Assembly: GCA_945931665.1 (NCBI GenBank)
Contig: CAMEPL010000021.1
Location: 1 to 35,418 of the forward strand
Source: an uncultured Clostridium sp.
GTDB lineage: Bacteria; Bacillota; Clostridia; Peptostreptococcales; Peptostreptococcaceae
Direction: 5' to 3'
DNA length: 35,418 bases
In this document: positions 7,491 through 15,815 of the stretch, piece by piece
Layout: each line of letters begins with the position of its first letter
Numbering within the stretch: the stretch's first letter is position 1
Position numbers and translations under genes: made by a program
Notes under the pieces: model-generated
The model's database searches: none
Seen by the model: the letters and a program-made list of their open reading frames with translations, nothing else
What the model was told of the DNA's origin: nothing

Positions 7491-7865
7491 ATGAATTTTA
7501 CATTTTGTCACAATAATTTTAATGTATTAGACTTAGAAAAGAGTCTTGAATTTTATGAAAAAGCCTTAGGTCTTAAGGAAGCGAAACGAAAAGTTGCAGA
7601 TGATGGGAGTTTTATACTTGTATATTTATCTGATGGAAAAACAAATCATACCTTAGAACTTACATGGTTAAGAGATTGGGATAGACCATATAATTTAGGT
7701 GATAATGAATTCCATCTAGCTCTTGAAGTAGATGATTTTGATAAAGCATATGAACATCACAAAGAAATGGGATGTATATGCTTTGAAAATAAAGAAATGG
7801 GAATATACTTCATAAATGACCCAGATAATTACTGGATAGAGATATTACCATCAAATATAGTATAA
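7491..7865 (+). CDS. gloA: Glyoxalase I-like VOC family protein
   Basis: Vicinal-oxygen-chelate protein most like lactoylglutathione lyase, which isomerises the methylglyoxal-thiol hemithioacetal. The 124 residues carry two beta-alpha-beta-beta-beta modules with the four metal ligands expected of glyoxalase I: His7, Glu56 (in TLELTW), His75 (in FHLAL) and Glu117 (in WIEIL). NDPDNYWIEI near the C-terminus is typical of GloA. Low-GC anaerobes often lack glutathione, so the thiol cofactor may differ. AAGGAGGT lies 7 bases before the ATG. There is no terminator before the next gene, so read-through is possible. Confidence 0.85.
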   Translation: MNFTFCHNNFNVLDLEKSLEFYEKALGLKEAKRKVADDGSFILVYLSDGKTNHTLELTWLRDWDRPYNLGDNEFHLALEVDDFDKAYEHHKEMGCICFENKEMGIYFINDPDNYWIEILPSNIV

Positions 7866-7903
7866 AGAAAACTTAGTAGTAAATAATATGGGGGAATAAG
7901 ATT

Positions 7904-9067
7904 ATGAATAAGGTATTAGTAACATTAGGAATAGGGGCAATGGCTATATCTTTAAATGTAAATAAATCTTATGCTGATTCTAACGCAATAGTTAATGTAA
8001 GTGCATTAAATGTAAGAAGTGGCCCTGGAATAAATTATTCTAAGACAGGAATTGTTTATAAAGGGGCCTCTTTAAACATAATTGAAACTAACGGTGAGTG
8101 GTCACATGTTACATTAACTAATGGGGAAAAAGGATGGGTTTATTCAAAATATATAAACAATCAGCCATTATCGAACAATACACAGAATAATACAGAAAAT
8201 AATATATATAAGTCAGGAACAGTTAATACTAGTTATGTAAATGTTAGAACTGGAGCAGGAACTACACACAGTATAAAGACGATAGTTCCATATGGGACAA
8301 AAGTTAAGTTAATTAGCAAATCAAATCAATGGTATAATGTTAAATTAGAAGATGGTACTATTGGATGGATAAAAGGAGACTATATAAGTACTGGGACTAA
8401 TAGTAACAATCAAAATAATAACACATCTAATAATTTTATCCAATGTAATGGTAAAGTAACGAGTTATTCAAATTTAAATGTAAGAAGTGGACCTTCGACA
8501 AGTTATAATATAAAAGCAAAACTTATTCATGGACAAGTAGTTAAATTAACTGCAAAATCAAATGGATGGTATAAAGTTAGTTTAACAAATGGAATAACTG
8601 GATGGGTAAGTGGTGACTATATAAAAATAACTACAGAAAGTGTTACGAAACCAAGTACATCTAGTTCAAATAATACAAATACATCAAATTCAAATAGATC
8701 TGCTGTTGTTAATTTAGCTTACTCATTACTTGGAAAACCTTATGTATGGGGGGCTAATGGGCCAAATAGTTTTGATTGTTCAGGATTTACTAGATATGTA
8801 TATCTTCATGCAGAAGGTAAATCTATACCAAGAGTATCTTATGAACAAGCCAAAATAGGAATACATGTATCAAGAGGAAATTATATGCCAGGAGACTTAT
8901 TGTATTTTGCAACAACAGGTACAGGAACAACAAGTCATGTAGGAATTTATATTGGCAACAATACATTTATACATGCTAGTGGTAGCGCAGCAAAACCAGA
9001 TAAAGTAATAATATCTAGTTTAAGTGGATATTATGGAAGGGTATTACTTGGAGCTAGAAGATTTTAA
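7904..9067 (+). CDS. Secreted NlpC/P60 peptidoglycan hydrolase with three SH3b domains
   Basis: Exported wall endopeptidase. A signal peptide is likely cleaved after SYA at residue 24. Three bacterial SH3 repeats follow at about 27-85, 104-162 and 182-241; each has an LNVRSGP-like start and ends in GW(V/I)xxxYI, and Asn/Ser-rich linkers separate them. The C-terminal NlpC/P60 domain (about 265-387) has catalytic Cys292 (FDCSGF), His345 (SHVGIY) and a third polar residue at His357 (HASG), so it should be active on D-Glu-diamino acid stem-peptide bonds. RBS GGGGGAA lies upstream. It is followed by the SPOR-like gene, another envelope protein, possibly on the same transcript. Confidence 0.93.
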   Translation: MNKVLVTLGIGAMAISLNVNKSYADSNAIVNVSALNVRSGPGINYSKTGIVYKGASLNIIETNGEWSHVTLTNGEKGWVYSKYINNQPLSNNTQNNTENNIYKSGTVNTSYVNVRTGAGTTHSIKTIVPYGTKVKLISKSNQWYNVKLEDGTIGWIKGDYISTGTNSNNQNNNTSNNFIQCNGKVTSYSNLNVRSGPSTSYNIKAKLIHGQVVKLTAKSNGWYKVSLTNGITGWVSGDYIKITTESVTKPSTSSSNNTNTSNSNRSAVVNLAYSLLGKPYVWGANGPNSFDCSGFTRYVYLHAEGKSIPRVSYEQAKIGIHVSRGNYMPGDLLYFATTGTGTTSHVGIYIGNNTFIHASGSAAKPDKVIISSLSGYYGRVLLGARRF

Positions 9068-9088
9068 ATAAATACATTCATAAAAATC

Positions 9089-9132
9089 AAGCCCTTTAAA
9101 TATAATTGTATAAATAATATTTAAGGGGGCTT
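9089..9132 (+). promoter_or_regulatory. Hairpin able to cover the RBS of the SPOR-like gene
   Basis: AAGCCC (9089-9094) is complementary to GGGCTT (9127-9132). The pairing continues through two G-U pairs and, after a one-base bulge, TAAATAT-type pairs inwards. The right arm contains the AAGGGGG Shine-Dalgarno (9123-9129) of the gene starting at 9138. No T run follows, so it is not a clear terminator. It is the only marked structure between the two genes. Confidence 0.5.
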
Positions 9133-9137
9133 AACTA

Positions 9138-10097
9138 ATGAGTAATAAAAAGATATACAAAGGTTTAAATAAAAGACGAAAATTTCACTTTAGAAAATTT
9201 ATAACAGTAGTACTTTGCATGGCATTAATAGTCGGATATACTTATAAAAAAATTAAGATAGACGAAGTATTTAAAAATATCAATATATCTAAAAGTTTAT
9301 CTTCAAATTTGTCTTCTATAGTAGATAAATTATACTTTTGGCAAGATCCAGGGTCTGAAATTTTTAACTTAGCATCAACAAGCACGCAAAAAACGGACAA
9401 CTCATCACAAAAAAATATATCTAATGAATCTAATAAAGAAAAATCTAAAGAAAATTCAACAGCAAATACAGAAGTAGCAGTAGTAGAAGGGATAGATGTT
9501 TATTTAATTCAAGTGGGATCTTTTGATAATAATAAAGATCTAAATAAAATGACATCTAAATTAAAAGAATATAAAATACCTAATTCAACAGTAAAAATAG
9601 ACGGTGCAAATAAAGTACAAGCATATGTTTCATTTAATGAAGAAGATGTAAGAAGTCATTTAGAAAAAACAAAAAAAATAGTTGATGATGCATTTATAAC
9701 TAAATTAGAGATTCCAGTATTATCCTTAGAATATACAGAAGAATATTCATATATAAAAAATATTGCTGACAGCTTAAACTCTCTATTAAAAAATTATCAA
9801 GAAGAATCTAATTATATAAATAAAAATAGAAAAAATTTAGATAGTCAAGAGTATAAAAAAATATTAAGCAAAAGAGAAAATATTCTAGATAAATTAGAAA
9901 ATGAAGTAAATAAAATAGATTATAAAGAGTTAGATAGCTTTAAAACTAATTTATTGTCTTATACTTCACAAGTAAGAGGTAATATTTCTAACTATGGGGA
10001 TAAAATAGATACTGATGATGAATATAAATATGAGGCTCTATTAATGTCTTCAATACAAATGTATTATGAGTTTATAAACCAAATTAAAACTGCTTAA
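9138..10097 (+). CDS. Membrane protein with SPOR-like domain
   Basis: A 319-residue single-pass protein of uncertain role. It has a basic N-terminus (KRRKFHFRK), a membrane helix at about 21-36, a Ser/Asn/Lys-rich linker (80-115), then a SPOR-like module at about 119-190 with the hallmark YLIQVGSF start and a second strand VQAYVSF. SPOR domains bind glycan strands stripped of stem peptides, often at division sites. The C-terminal third (about 195-319) is helical and charged, and I do not recognise it. The SPOR assignment is by eye; SPOR domains are divergent. Its neighbour upstream is a wall hydrolase, consistent with an envelope role. A terminator overlaps the stop codon. Confidence 0.75.
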   Translation: MSNKKIYKGLNKRRKFHFRKFITVVLCMALIVGYTYKKIKIDEVFKNINISKSLSSNLSSIVDKLYFWQDPGSEIFNLASTSTQKTDNSSQKNISNESNKEKSKENSTANTEVAVVEGIDVYLIQVGSFDNNKDLNKMTSKLKEYKIPNSTVKIDGANKVQAYVSFNEEDVRSHLEKTKKIVDDAFITKLEIPVLSLEYTEEYSYIKNIADSLNSLLKNYQEESNYINKNRKNLDSQEYKKILSKRENILDKLENEVNKIDYKELDSFKTNLLSYTSQVRGNISNYGDKIDTDDEYKYEALLMSSIQMYYEFINQIKTA

Positions 10098-10124
10098 AAG
10101 GTTGAGTTTTTCAACCTTTTTTTA
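10096..10124 (+). terminator. Intrinsic terminator overlapping the stop codon of the SPOR-like gene
   Basis: AAAAGGTTGA (10096-10105) with TCAACCTTTT (10111-10120), then more T. The stem begins inside the TAA stop. Confidence 0.9.
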
Positions 10125-10241
10125 TTTTGTATTAGAATACTTAAGTAAATAAAAATTTAAATCATTATATAAAATAAATATTATTTATTAAATGCATTTT
10201 TTATAAAATAGTTAAAAAATAGTAATAATTAGGACAAATAA

Positions 10242-10287
10242 TTAACAATTGTTAAATTTTGGATACAAATATAGTATACTATATATA
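10242..10287 (+). promoter_or_regulatory. Putative rnf promoter/operator region with TTAACAATTGTTAA palindrome
   Basis: A perfect 14-bp palindrome TTAACAATTGTTAA lies at 10242-10255, 76 bases before rnfC. It is made of two heptamers identical to the half-sites of the NADH-sensing repressor Rex (TTGTTAA / TTAACAA), but in everted order rather than the usual TTGTTAA-N4-TTAACAA. A possible promoter, TTGGAT (10259-10264), a 17-base spacer and TATATA (10282-10287), lies immediately downstream. Upstream-bound regulator control of rnf is inference. Confidence 0.4.
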
Positions 10288-10330
10288 TAAAAACAATAAA
10301 TAAAATATAAAAAGACAGGAGGTAAATAAA

Positions 10331-11683
10331 ATGAGACTCTTAACATTTAAAGGGGGAATACATCCTCCATATAACAAAGAGTACACAAACAAAGTAGCTC
10401 TAGCGAAAGCCGAAGCTCCAAAAATTGTTTACATTCCTCTTCAACAACATATAGGTGCTCCAGCAAAACCTATAGTAGAAAAAGGTGATGAGGTTAAAAA
10501 AGGGCAAATGATAGGGCAAGCAGGTGGATTCGTTTCAGCAAATGTTCACTCATCAGTTTCTGGTAAAGTTATAGATATAGCAATGCATGAAGTTCCAGGT
10601 GGAATGGGACAGTGTATTGTAATAGAAAATGACTTTAAGGAAGAGCTTCATGAAAGTGTTAAACCACATGGAGATTTAGATGATTTACAACCAAAAGAAA
10701 TTATAAAAATCATACAAGATGCAGGAATTGTTGGTATGGGTGGTGCAACATTCCCAACACATGTAAAATTATCTCCACCACCAGATTCAAATATAGACGT
10801 TATTATTTTAAATGGTGCTGAATGTGAACCATATTTAACAGCTGACCACAGATTGATGGTTGAAATGCCAGAAGATGTAGTCTTTGGTATAAGAGCAGTA
10901 ATGAAAGCATTAGATGTACATAAAGGATATATTGGTATAGAAGTAAATAAACCAGATGCAATAGAAGCAGTTACTAAAGCAGCTCAAGCATATCCAGAAG
11001 TTGAAGTAGTTGGCCTTGAAATAAAATACCCACAAGGTGCAGAAAAACAGCTTATATATGCATGTACAGGTGGTAGAGAAGTTCCATCAGGAGCATTACC
11101 AGCAGCTGCAGGTGCTGTAGTTACAAATGTTGGTACTGCAGCACAAATAGCTAAATCAATAAAAACAGGATTACCATTAATAGAAAGAATAACTACTATT
11201 ACAGGGGATGCAATAAAAGATCCTAAAAACTTAATAACTAAAGTCGGTACACCAATTTGTGAAATAATAGACCAATGTGGTGGATTTAAAGATGATATAA
11301 AAGTAGGAAAAGTTATATTAGGTGGACCTATGATGGGGAATACACAGTATACTACTCAAGCAGCAAGTACAAAAGGTACTTCAGGTATATTATGTCTATC
11401 AGAAGAAAAAGCTAGACTACCTGAGCCAACAAATTGTTTAAGATGTGGTAGATGTACAGAAGTATGTCCAGCATTTTTACAACCTTTATATATAAGTGCA
11501 AATTCACTTAAAGGTGATTTTGACAAGGCAGAAGAACATAGAGCGCTTGATTGTATAGAATGTGGTTCATGTTCATTTATATGTCCAGCTAGAAGACCTT
11601 TAGTAGAATCAATAAGAAATGCTAAACGTCAAATTCAAGCAAAACGTAGAAAAGCACAAGCTCAAGCAAAAGCAGCAAAATAA
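10331..11683 (+). CDS. rnfC: Rnf complex subunit C, NADH-binding iron-sulfur protein
   Basis: Peripheral subunit at which NAD+ is reduced (or NADH oxidised) in the ferredoxin:NAD+ oxidoreductase. The 450 residues show the RnfC N-terminal barrel-sandwich start (FKGGIHPP), a glycine-rich GIVGMGGATFP loop for FMN/NADH, ILNGAECEPYLT, and two ferredoxin motifs: Cys369, 372, 375, 379 and Cys408, 411, 414, 418. The C-terminus is a short Lys/Ala/Gln-rich tail. It is first in the rnf operon, with AGGAGG 6 bases before the ATG. It lacks the long C-terminal repeats seen in some proteobacterial RnfC. Confidence 0.97.
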   Translation: MRLLTFKGGIHPPYNKEYTNKVALAKAEAPKIVYIPLQQHIGAPAKPIVEKGDEVKKGQMIGQAGGFVSANVHSSVSGKVIDIAMHEVPGGMGQCIVIENDFKEELHESVKPHGDLDDLQPKEIIKIIQDAGIVGMGGATFPTHVKLSPPPDSNIDVIILNGAECEPYLTADHRLMVEMPEDVVFGIRAVMKALDVHKGYIGIEVNKPDAIEAVTKAAQAYPEVEVVGLEIKYPQGAEKQLIYACTGGREVPSGALPAAAGAVVTNVGTAAQIAKSIKTGLPLIERITTITGDAIKDPKNLITKVGTPICEIIDQCGGFKDDIKVGKVILGGPMMGNTQYTTQAASTKGTSGILCLSEEKARLPEPTNCLRCGRCTEVCPAFLQPLYISANSLKGDFDKAEEHRALDCIECGSCSFICPARRPLVESIRNAKRQIQAKRRKAQAQAKAAK

Positions 11684-11712
11684 ATATCGGGAAATATCGG
11701 GGGGAAATAAAC

Positions 11713-12696
11713 ATGGAAAATAAGTTTATAGTGTCATCATCACCTCATATTAGAAGTAATGAAGATACTTCTTATATAATGAAACAAGTTATATTTGCTC
11801 TTGTACCAGCAGCCCTTGCAGGATTATGGTACTTTAGAGCAAGCGCATTATATGTTATGTTTTTCTGTATATTGGGTACAGTTGGCTCTGAATATATATG
11901 GGAAAAAATAACTAAACAAAAAAGTACTATAGGAGATTTTTCAGCAGTAGTAACAGGTTTATTATTAGCATTTAACGTTCCAGCTTCACTTCCATGGTGG
12001 ATGTGTTTATTAGGAGGTATATTTGCAATAGTAATCGTAAAAATGATGTTTGGTGGAATTGGTAACAACTTTGTTAACCCAGCTTTAGCAGCTAGAGCAT
12101 TCTTATTAGCATCATTCCCAGTTCCAATGACTAAATGGACTCAAACAGGTGTAAACTGGGTAAGTACTGCAGGGGCAGCAGATGCAGTAACAACTGCAAC
12201 TCCACTTAGCTTCTTAAAATCAGGGGCAGCAGGTCTTCAAGGTTTAGCTGATAATAATATATCTATGATGGATCTATTAGTAGGTAATATAGGTGGATGT
12301 GTTGGTGAAACATGTGCAATATTATTATTACTAGGTGGTATTTATTTAATATACAAAGGAATTATAAGTTATATTATGCCACTATGTTATTTAGCAACAA
12401 TATTTATATTAACTTTCTTGTTAGGTGGATTTAATATTCAATTCGCTGTAAGTGAAATATTAGCAGGTGGTGTTATGTTAGGTGGTTTCTTCATGTTAAC
12501 TGACTATACAACATCTCCAATGACTAAAAAAGGACAAATTATATATGCAGTACTTGCAGGTATAATATGTTCAGTTATTAGACTATATGGTGGATATCCA
12601 GAAGGATGTTCATATTCAATATTATTAGCAAACGTTATGACTCCACTTATAGACAAGTACGTTAATAACAGAGTATTTGGGGAGGTGGCTAAATAA
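11713..12696 (+). CDS. rnfD: Rnf complex subunit D, membrane flavoprotein
   Basis: Integral membrane subunit homologous to NqrB, part of the ion-translocating core. The 327 residues have about eight to ten hydrophobic segments, the conserved GGIGNNFVNPALAARAFL block (114-131) and TTATPL at 160-165, where the family attaches FMN covalently to a threonine. The ATG at 11713 follows a GGGGGGAAA site. A short tandem duplication of AATATCGGG (11683-11691 and 11693-11701) separates it from rnfC. The stop overlaps rnfG by one base. Confidence 0.97.
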   Translation: MENKFIVSSSPHIRSNEDTSYIMKQVIFALVPAALAGLWYFRASALYVMFFCILGTVGSEYIWEKITKQKSTIGDFSAVVTGLLLAFNVPASLPWWMCLLGGIFAIVIVKMMFGGIGNNFVNPALAARAFLLASFPVPMTKWTQTGVNWVSTAGAADAVTTATPLSFLKSGAAGLQGLADNNISMMDLLVGNIGGCVGETCAILLLLGGIYLIYKGIISYIMPLCYLATIFILTFLLGGFNIQFAVSEILAGGVMLGGFFMLTDYTTSPMTKKGQIIYAVLAGIICSVIRLYGGYPEGCSYSILLANVMTPLIDKYVNNRVFGEVAK

Positions 12697-13271
12697 TGGG
12701 CAAAGATATGTTTAAATTAGGATTAAACCTATTGATAATCAGTGCAGTAGCAGCATTATTATTAGCATTTACTAATAGTGTAACAGCAGACACAATAGCC
12801 AAAAGAAATGAACAAGCAAATGCAGAAGCTAGAAAATTAGTTTTAGAATCTGCTCAAGATTTTGAACAAGTGAAAGATGTAAAAACTACTAACTCTAAAG
12901 GAGTGGAAGTTTCAGAAATATACGAAGCAAAAGATGCATCAGGAAATACAGTAGGATATACTCTAAAAGTTTTACCATCAGGTTATGGAGGAACAATTGA
13001 ATTAATGGTAGGTATAGATTCTGCTAAAGGTCAAGTATCAGGAATAAATGTTGTTAGTAACTCAGAAACAGCAGGTCTTGGTGCAAAATCAACAGAACCA
13101 GAATTTAGTGATCAATATAAAGGAAAACCACTTGAAGAACTTTCAGTTCTTAAAAATGGAACTCCTGGTGACACAGAAATAAAAGCAATATCTGGAGCTA
13201 CTATAACTTCTACAGCAGTAACTAACGGTGTAGATGCAGCAATCGAAGTTTACAATAACTCTTTAAAATAA
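12696..13271 (+). CDS. rnfG: Rnf complex subunit G, FMN-binding
   Basis: Membrane-anchored flavoprotein homologous to NqrC. The 191 residues comprise one N-terminal membrane helix (about 7-29) and an extracytoplasmic FMN-binding domain. The FMN attachment motif SGATITS is at 166-172, with Thr169 as the expected covalent site, and SETAGLGA (123-130) matches the family. RBS GGGGAGGTGG is inside rnfD and the genes overlap by one base (TAATG). FMN attachment needs an ApbE-type transferase, which is not in this window. Confidence 0.97.
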   Translation: MGKDMFKLGLNLLIISAVAALLLAFTNSVTADTIAKRNEQANAEARKLVLESAQDFEQVKDVKTTNSKGVEVSEIYEAKDASGNTVGYTLKVLPSGYGGTIELMVGIDSAKGQVSGINVVSNSETAGLGAKSTEPEFSDQYKGKPLEELSVLKNGTPGDTEIKAISGATITSTAVTNGVDAAIEVYNNSLK

Positions 13272-13292
13272 TCGATAGGGGGATTTTGAGAT

Positions 13293-13886
13293 ATGAATCT
13301 AGGAAAAGTTTTTAAAAACGGTATTATCGATGAGAATCCAACCTTTGTACAAGTAATAGGGATGTGTCCTACTCTAGCAGTTACAAGTGCAGCAATAAAT
13401 GGATTAGGGATGGGTCTTTCAACAACAGTAGTTTTAGCTTGTTCAAACGTAGCGATATCATTACTTAGAAAAGTAATACCAGACAAAATAAGAATACCAG
13501 CGTTCGTAGTTGTTATAGCTACTTTCGTTACAATAGTACAAATGCTTTTAAAAGCATATATACCAACACTTGATAAAGCACTTGGATTATATATTCCGTT
13601 AATAGTTGTTAACTGTATAATACTTGCTCGTGCCGAAAGTTTTGCATCTAAAAATGGAGCAGTTGCTTCAGCAGTAGATGGTTTAGGTATGGGTCTTGGA
13701 TTTACTATAGCACTTACAATATTAGGCGCAGTTAGAGAAATATTAGGGGCAGGTGCAATATTTGGAGTAAGTTTATTTGGAGCTTCTTATCAACCAGCTT
13801 TATTATTCATATTACCTCCAGGAGCATTCTTAACATTAGGAATCTTGATGGCAATATTTAATAAAGTTACAAAGAAAAGTGCTTAA
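13293..13886 (+). CDS. rnfE: Rnf complex subunit E, integral membrane
   Basis: Homologue of NqrD with six predicted membrane helices in 197 residues. It belongs with RnfA to the inverted-topology pair that holds an iron centre inside the membrane and helps carry ions. Recognisable segments are NPTFVQVIGMCPTLAVT near residues 15-30 and LGLYIPLIVVNCIILARAE in the middle, each with one of the conserved cysteines. RBS AGGGGG lies upstream of the ATG. It follows rnfG by 21 bases. Confidence 0.96.
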   Translation: MNLGKVFKNGIIDENPTFVQVIGMCPTLAVTSAAINGLGMGLSTTVVLACSNVAISLLRKVIPDKIRIPAFVVVIATFVTIVQMLLKAYIPTLDKALGLYIPLIVVNCIILARAESFASKNGAVASAVDGLGMGLGFTIALTILGAVREILGAGAIFGVSLFGASYQPALLFILPPGAFLTLGILMAIFNKVTKKSA

Positions 13887-13905
13887 TTTTTAGGAGGGAA
13901 ATATT

Positions 13906-14481
13906 ATGAATTATATTCTTTTATTACTAAGCATTGTCCTTGTTAACAACGTTATAACATCACAATTCTTAGGTATATGTCCTTTCTTAGGGGTTTCTAA
14001 GAAAGTAGATACAGCAGCAGGTATGGGAGCTGCGGTTACATTCGTTTTAGCCCTAGCTTCTTTAATAACATATTTTATACAAATGATATTAGTTAAGACA
14101 GGAACTGAATATTTACAAACTATAGCATTTATACTTGTTATAGCGTCAATAGTTCAGTTCGTTGAAATGGCACTTAAAAAAATGAGTCCATCCTTATACC
14201 AAGCATTAGGTGTTTACTTACCTCTTATAACTACAAACTGTGCAGTTTTAGGTATAGCACTTGTAAATGTTCAAAATGATTACAATATATTACAAACATT
14301 AATAAACGGTGCTGGCGCAGGTTTAGGTTTTACATTAGCAATAGTTTTATTCGCAGGAATAAGAGAAAGATTAGAGTTAGCAGATATACCAGAAGCATTT
14401 AGAGGTTTTCCTATAACATTAATATCTGCAGCATTAATGTCAATCGCTTTCTTAGGATTTACAGGATTAATAAAATTATAA
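13906..14481 (+). CDS. rnfA: Rnf complex subunit A, integral membrane
   Basis: Homologue of NqrE, paralogous to RnfE, with six membrane helices in 191 residues. NNVITSQFLGICPFLGVSKK (residues 14-33) and LGVYLPLITTNCAVLG carry the conserved cysteines expected to coordinate the membrane-embedded iron cluster together with RnfE. TAGGAGGG lies upstream of the ATG. It is fifth in the operon, 19 bases before rnfB. Confidence 0.97.
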   Translation: MNYILLLLSIVLVNNVITSQFLGICPFLGVSKKVDTAAGMGAAVTFVLALASLITYFIQMILVKTGTEYLQTIAFILVIASIVQFVEMALKKMSPSLYQALGVYLPLITTNCAVLGIALVNVQNDYNILQTLINGAGAGLGFTLAIVLFAGIRERLELADIPEAFRGFPITLISAALMSIAFLGFTGLIKL

Positions 14482-14500
14482 AAACAGGGGGTGAAGTATT

Positions 14501-15502
14501 GTGGAAATATTAAAAGCAGTAATATTATTGGGAGTCATGGGATTAATATTTGGTGCTGTATTAGCTTTTGCTGCACAAAAATTTGCAGTTGAAGTTGATG
14601 AAAGAGAAGCCAAAATACTTGAAGTACTTCCTGGAGCAAACTGTGGTGGTTGTGGATACCCAGGTTGTGGTGGTGTAGCAGCTGCTATAGTAAAAGGTGA
14701 AGCACCTGTTAATGCATGTCCGGTCGGAGGAGCAGCAGTAGCTGCAAAAGTCGGTGAAATAATGGGTGTTGCAGCTGAAACAGGGGAAAAACAAGTTGCA
14801 CATGTTATGTGTAAAGGTAACTGTTCAAGCGCAGCAAATAAATATGAATACCAAGGTATAGATGATTGTAGAGCAGCAGCAGCATTAATCGGTGGAGCAA
14901 AATCATGTAGTTTTGGATGTTTAGGACTTGGAACTTGTGTATCTGTTTGTGCATTTGGAGCATTATCAGTAGTTGATGGTGTTGCAGTAGTAGACGAAGA
15001 TAAGTGTGTTCTTTGTGGAAAATGTATCGACGTTTGTCCAAAAGGATTAATCAAGAAAAAACCAGCAAAACAAGACGTTGTTGTTGACTGTAGCTCTAAA
15101 GATAAAGGTAAAGATGTAAAAGATAAATGTTCTGCTGGATGTATAGGATGTAAAAAATGTGAAAAATCTTGTCCAGTTGGAGCTATAACAGTAGAAAATA
15201 ACTTAGCTACAATAGATTATTCTAAATGTATAGGATGTAAAGTTTGTGCAGACGTTTGTCCAAAGAAAGTAATAAAGGCTGATTTATCAGATAGACGTAA
15301 AGTATCTATAGATGAAGAAAAATGCATCGGATGTACAGCTTGTGCAAGAACTTGTCCATTTGGAGCTATAGAAGGTGAAAAGAAACAACCACATAAAGTT
15401 GATCCTGAAAAATGTAAAGGTTGCCATTTATGTATGAAAAAATGTAAAAAAGGTGCAATGAAATTAGTCGACTCTAAAGAAGAATCAAAATTAACTAATT
15501 AA
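14501..15502 (+). CDS. rnfB: Rnf complex subunit B, polyferredoxin
   Basis: Electron-entry subunit that accepts electrons from reduced ferredoxin. The 333 residues start with a membrane helix (4-26). An N-terminal [4Fe-4S] domain follows with Cys48, 51, 56 and 73 (CGGCGYPGC). Six further Cys quartets come next: 136/140/146/150, 169/172/175/179, 214/217/220/224, 243/246/249/253, 275/278/281/285 and 305/308/311/315. That is enough for up to seven clusters, with extra cysteines at 104, 108, 123, 197 and 210. The start is GTG after AGGGGGTG. A clear terminator closes the operon. The long C-terminal ferredoxin extension is typical of clostridial RnfB compared with the short proteobacterial one. 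Confidence 0.97.
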   Translation: MEILKAVILLGVMGLIFGAVLAFAAQKFAVEVDEREAKILEVLPGANCGGCGYPGCGGVAAAIVKGEAPVNACPVGGAAVAAKVGEIMGVAAETGEKQVAHVMCKGNCSSAANKYEYQGIDDCRAAAALIGGAKSCSFGCLGLGTCVSVCAFGALSVVDGVAVVDEDKCVLCGKCIDVCPKGLIKKKPAKQDVVVDCSSKDKGKDVKDKCSAGCIGCKKCEKSCPVGAITVENNLATIDYSKCIGCKVCADVCPKKVIKADLSDRRKVSIDEEKCIGCTACARTCPFGAIEGEKKQPHKVDPEKCKGCHLCMKKCKKGAMKLVDSKEESKLTN

Positions 15503-15532
15503 AGATATTAAAATATAAAATGTGGATAGAAT

Positions 15533-15564
15533 AAAGGTATAGATTTCTATACCTTTATTTTATT
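15533..15564 (+). terminator. Intrinsic terminator of the rnf operon
   Basis: AAAGGTATAG (15533-15542) with CTATACCTTT (15547-15556), a 4-base loop, then ATTTTATT. Confidence 0.88.
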
Positions 15565-15815
15565 ATGCGCCCAAAATAAGTCTTTAAAATACAATATAAA
15601 TGCTTATATTATAAAAATACCAATATAAATATTATTACAAAATTTTTAATAAAAATAAGAAATTTGTAATAATATTTATGATTTGTTTAAATAAAGTAAA
15701 TTTTTCCACGAAATATAAGATTTAAAGAAGAAAACAGTATACATTAAGATTGAAATTTTTATAATATAGTGATAAACTTAATTAGTACAAAATTTGAGTA
15801 CAAGAAGGTGAACAA
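15565..15815 (+). promoter_or_regulatory. AT-rich intergenic region with possible maf promoter
   Basis: There is no gene in the 313 bases between rnfB and maf. After the rnf terminator the DNA is very AT-rich. The best promoter is TTGAAA (15750-15755), a 17-base spacer and TAAACT (15773-15778), about 38 bases before the maf ATG. A TATAAT at 15760-15765 has no matching -35. No riboswitch-like structure was seen. Confidence 0.4.

Noticed and set aside
11683-11701. Tandem AATATCGGG repeat between rnfC and rnfD
   Set aside because: Only two 9-base copies; most likely a local duplication that supplied the rnfD ribosome binding site, not a functional repeat array.
14476-15054. 192-codon open frame antisense to rnfB
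   Set aside because: It mirrors rnfB, whose Cys/Gly/Ala-rich codons avoid stops on the other strand. The protein is compositionally odd and has no RBS context; rnfB is certain.
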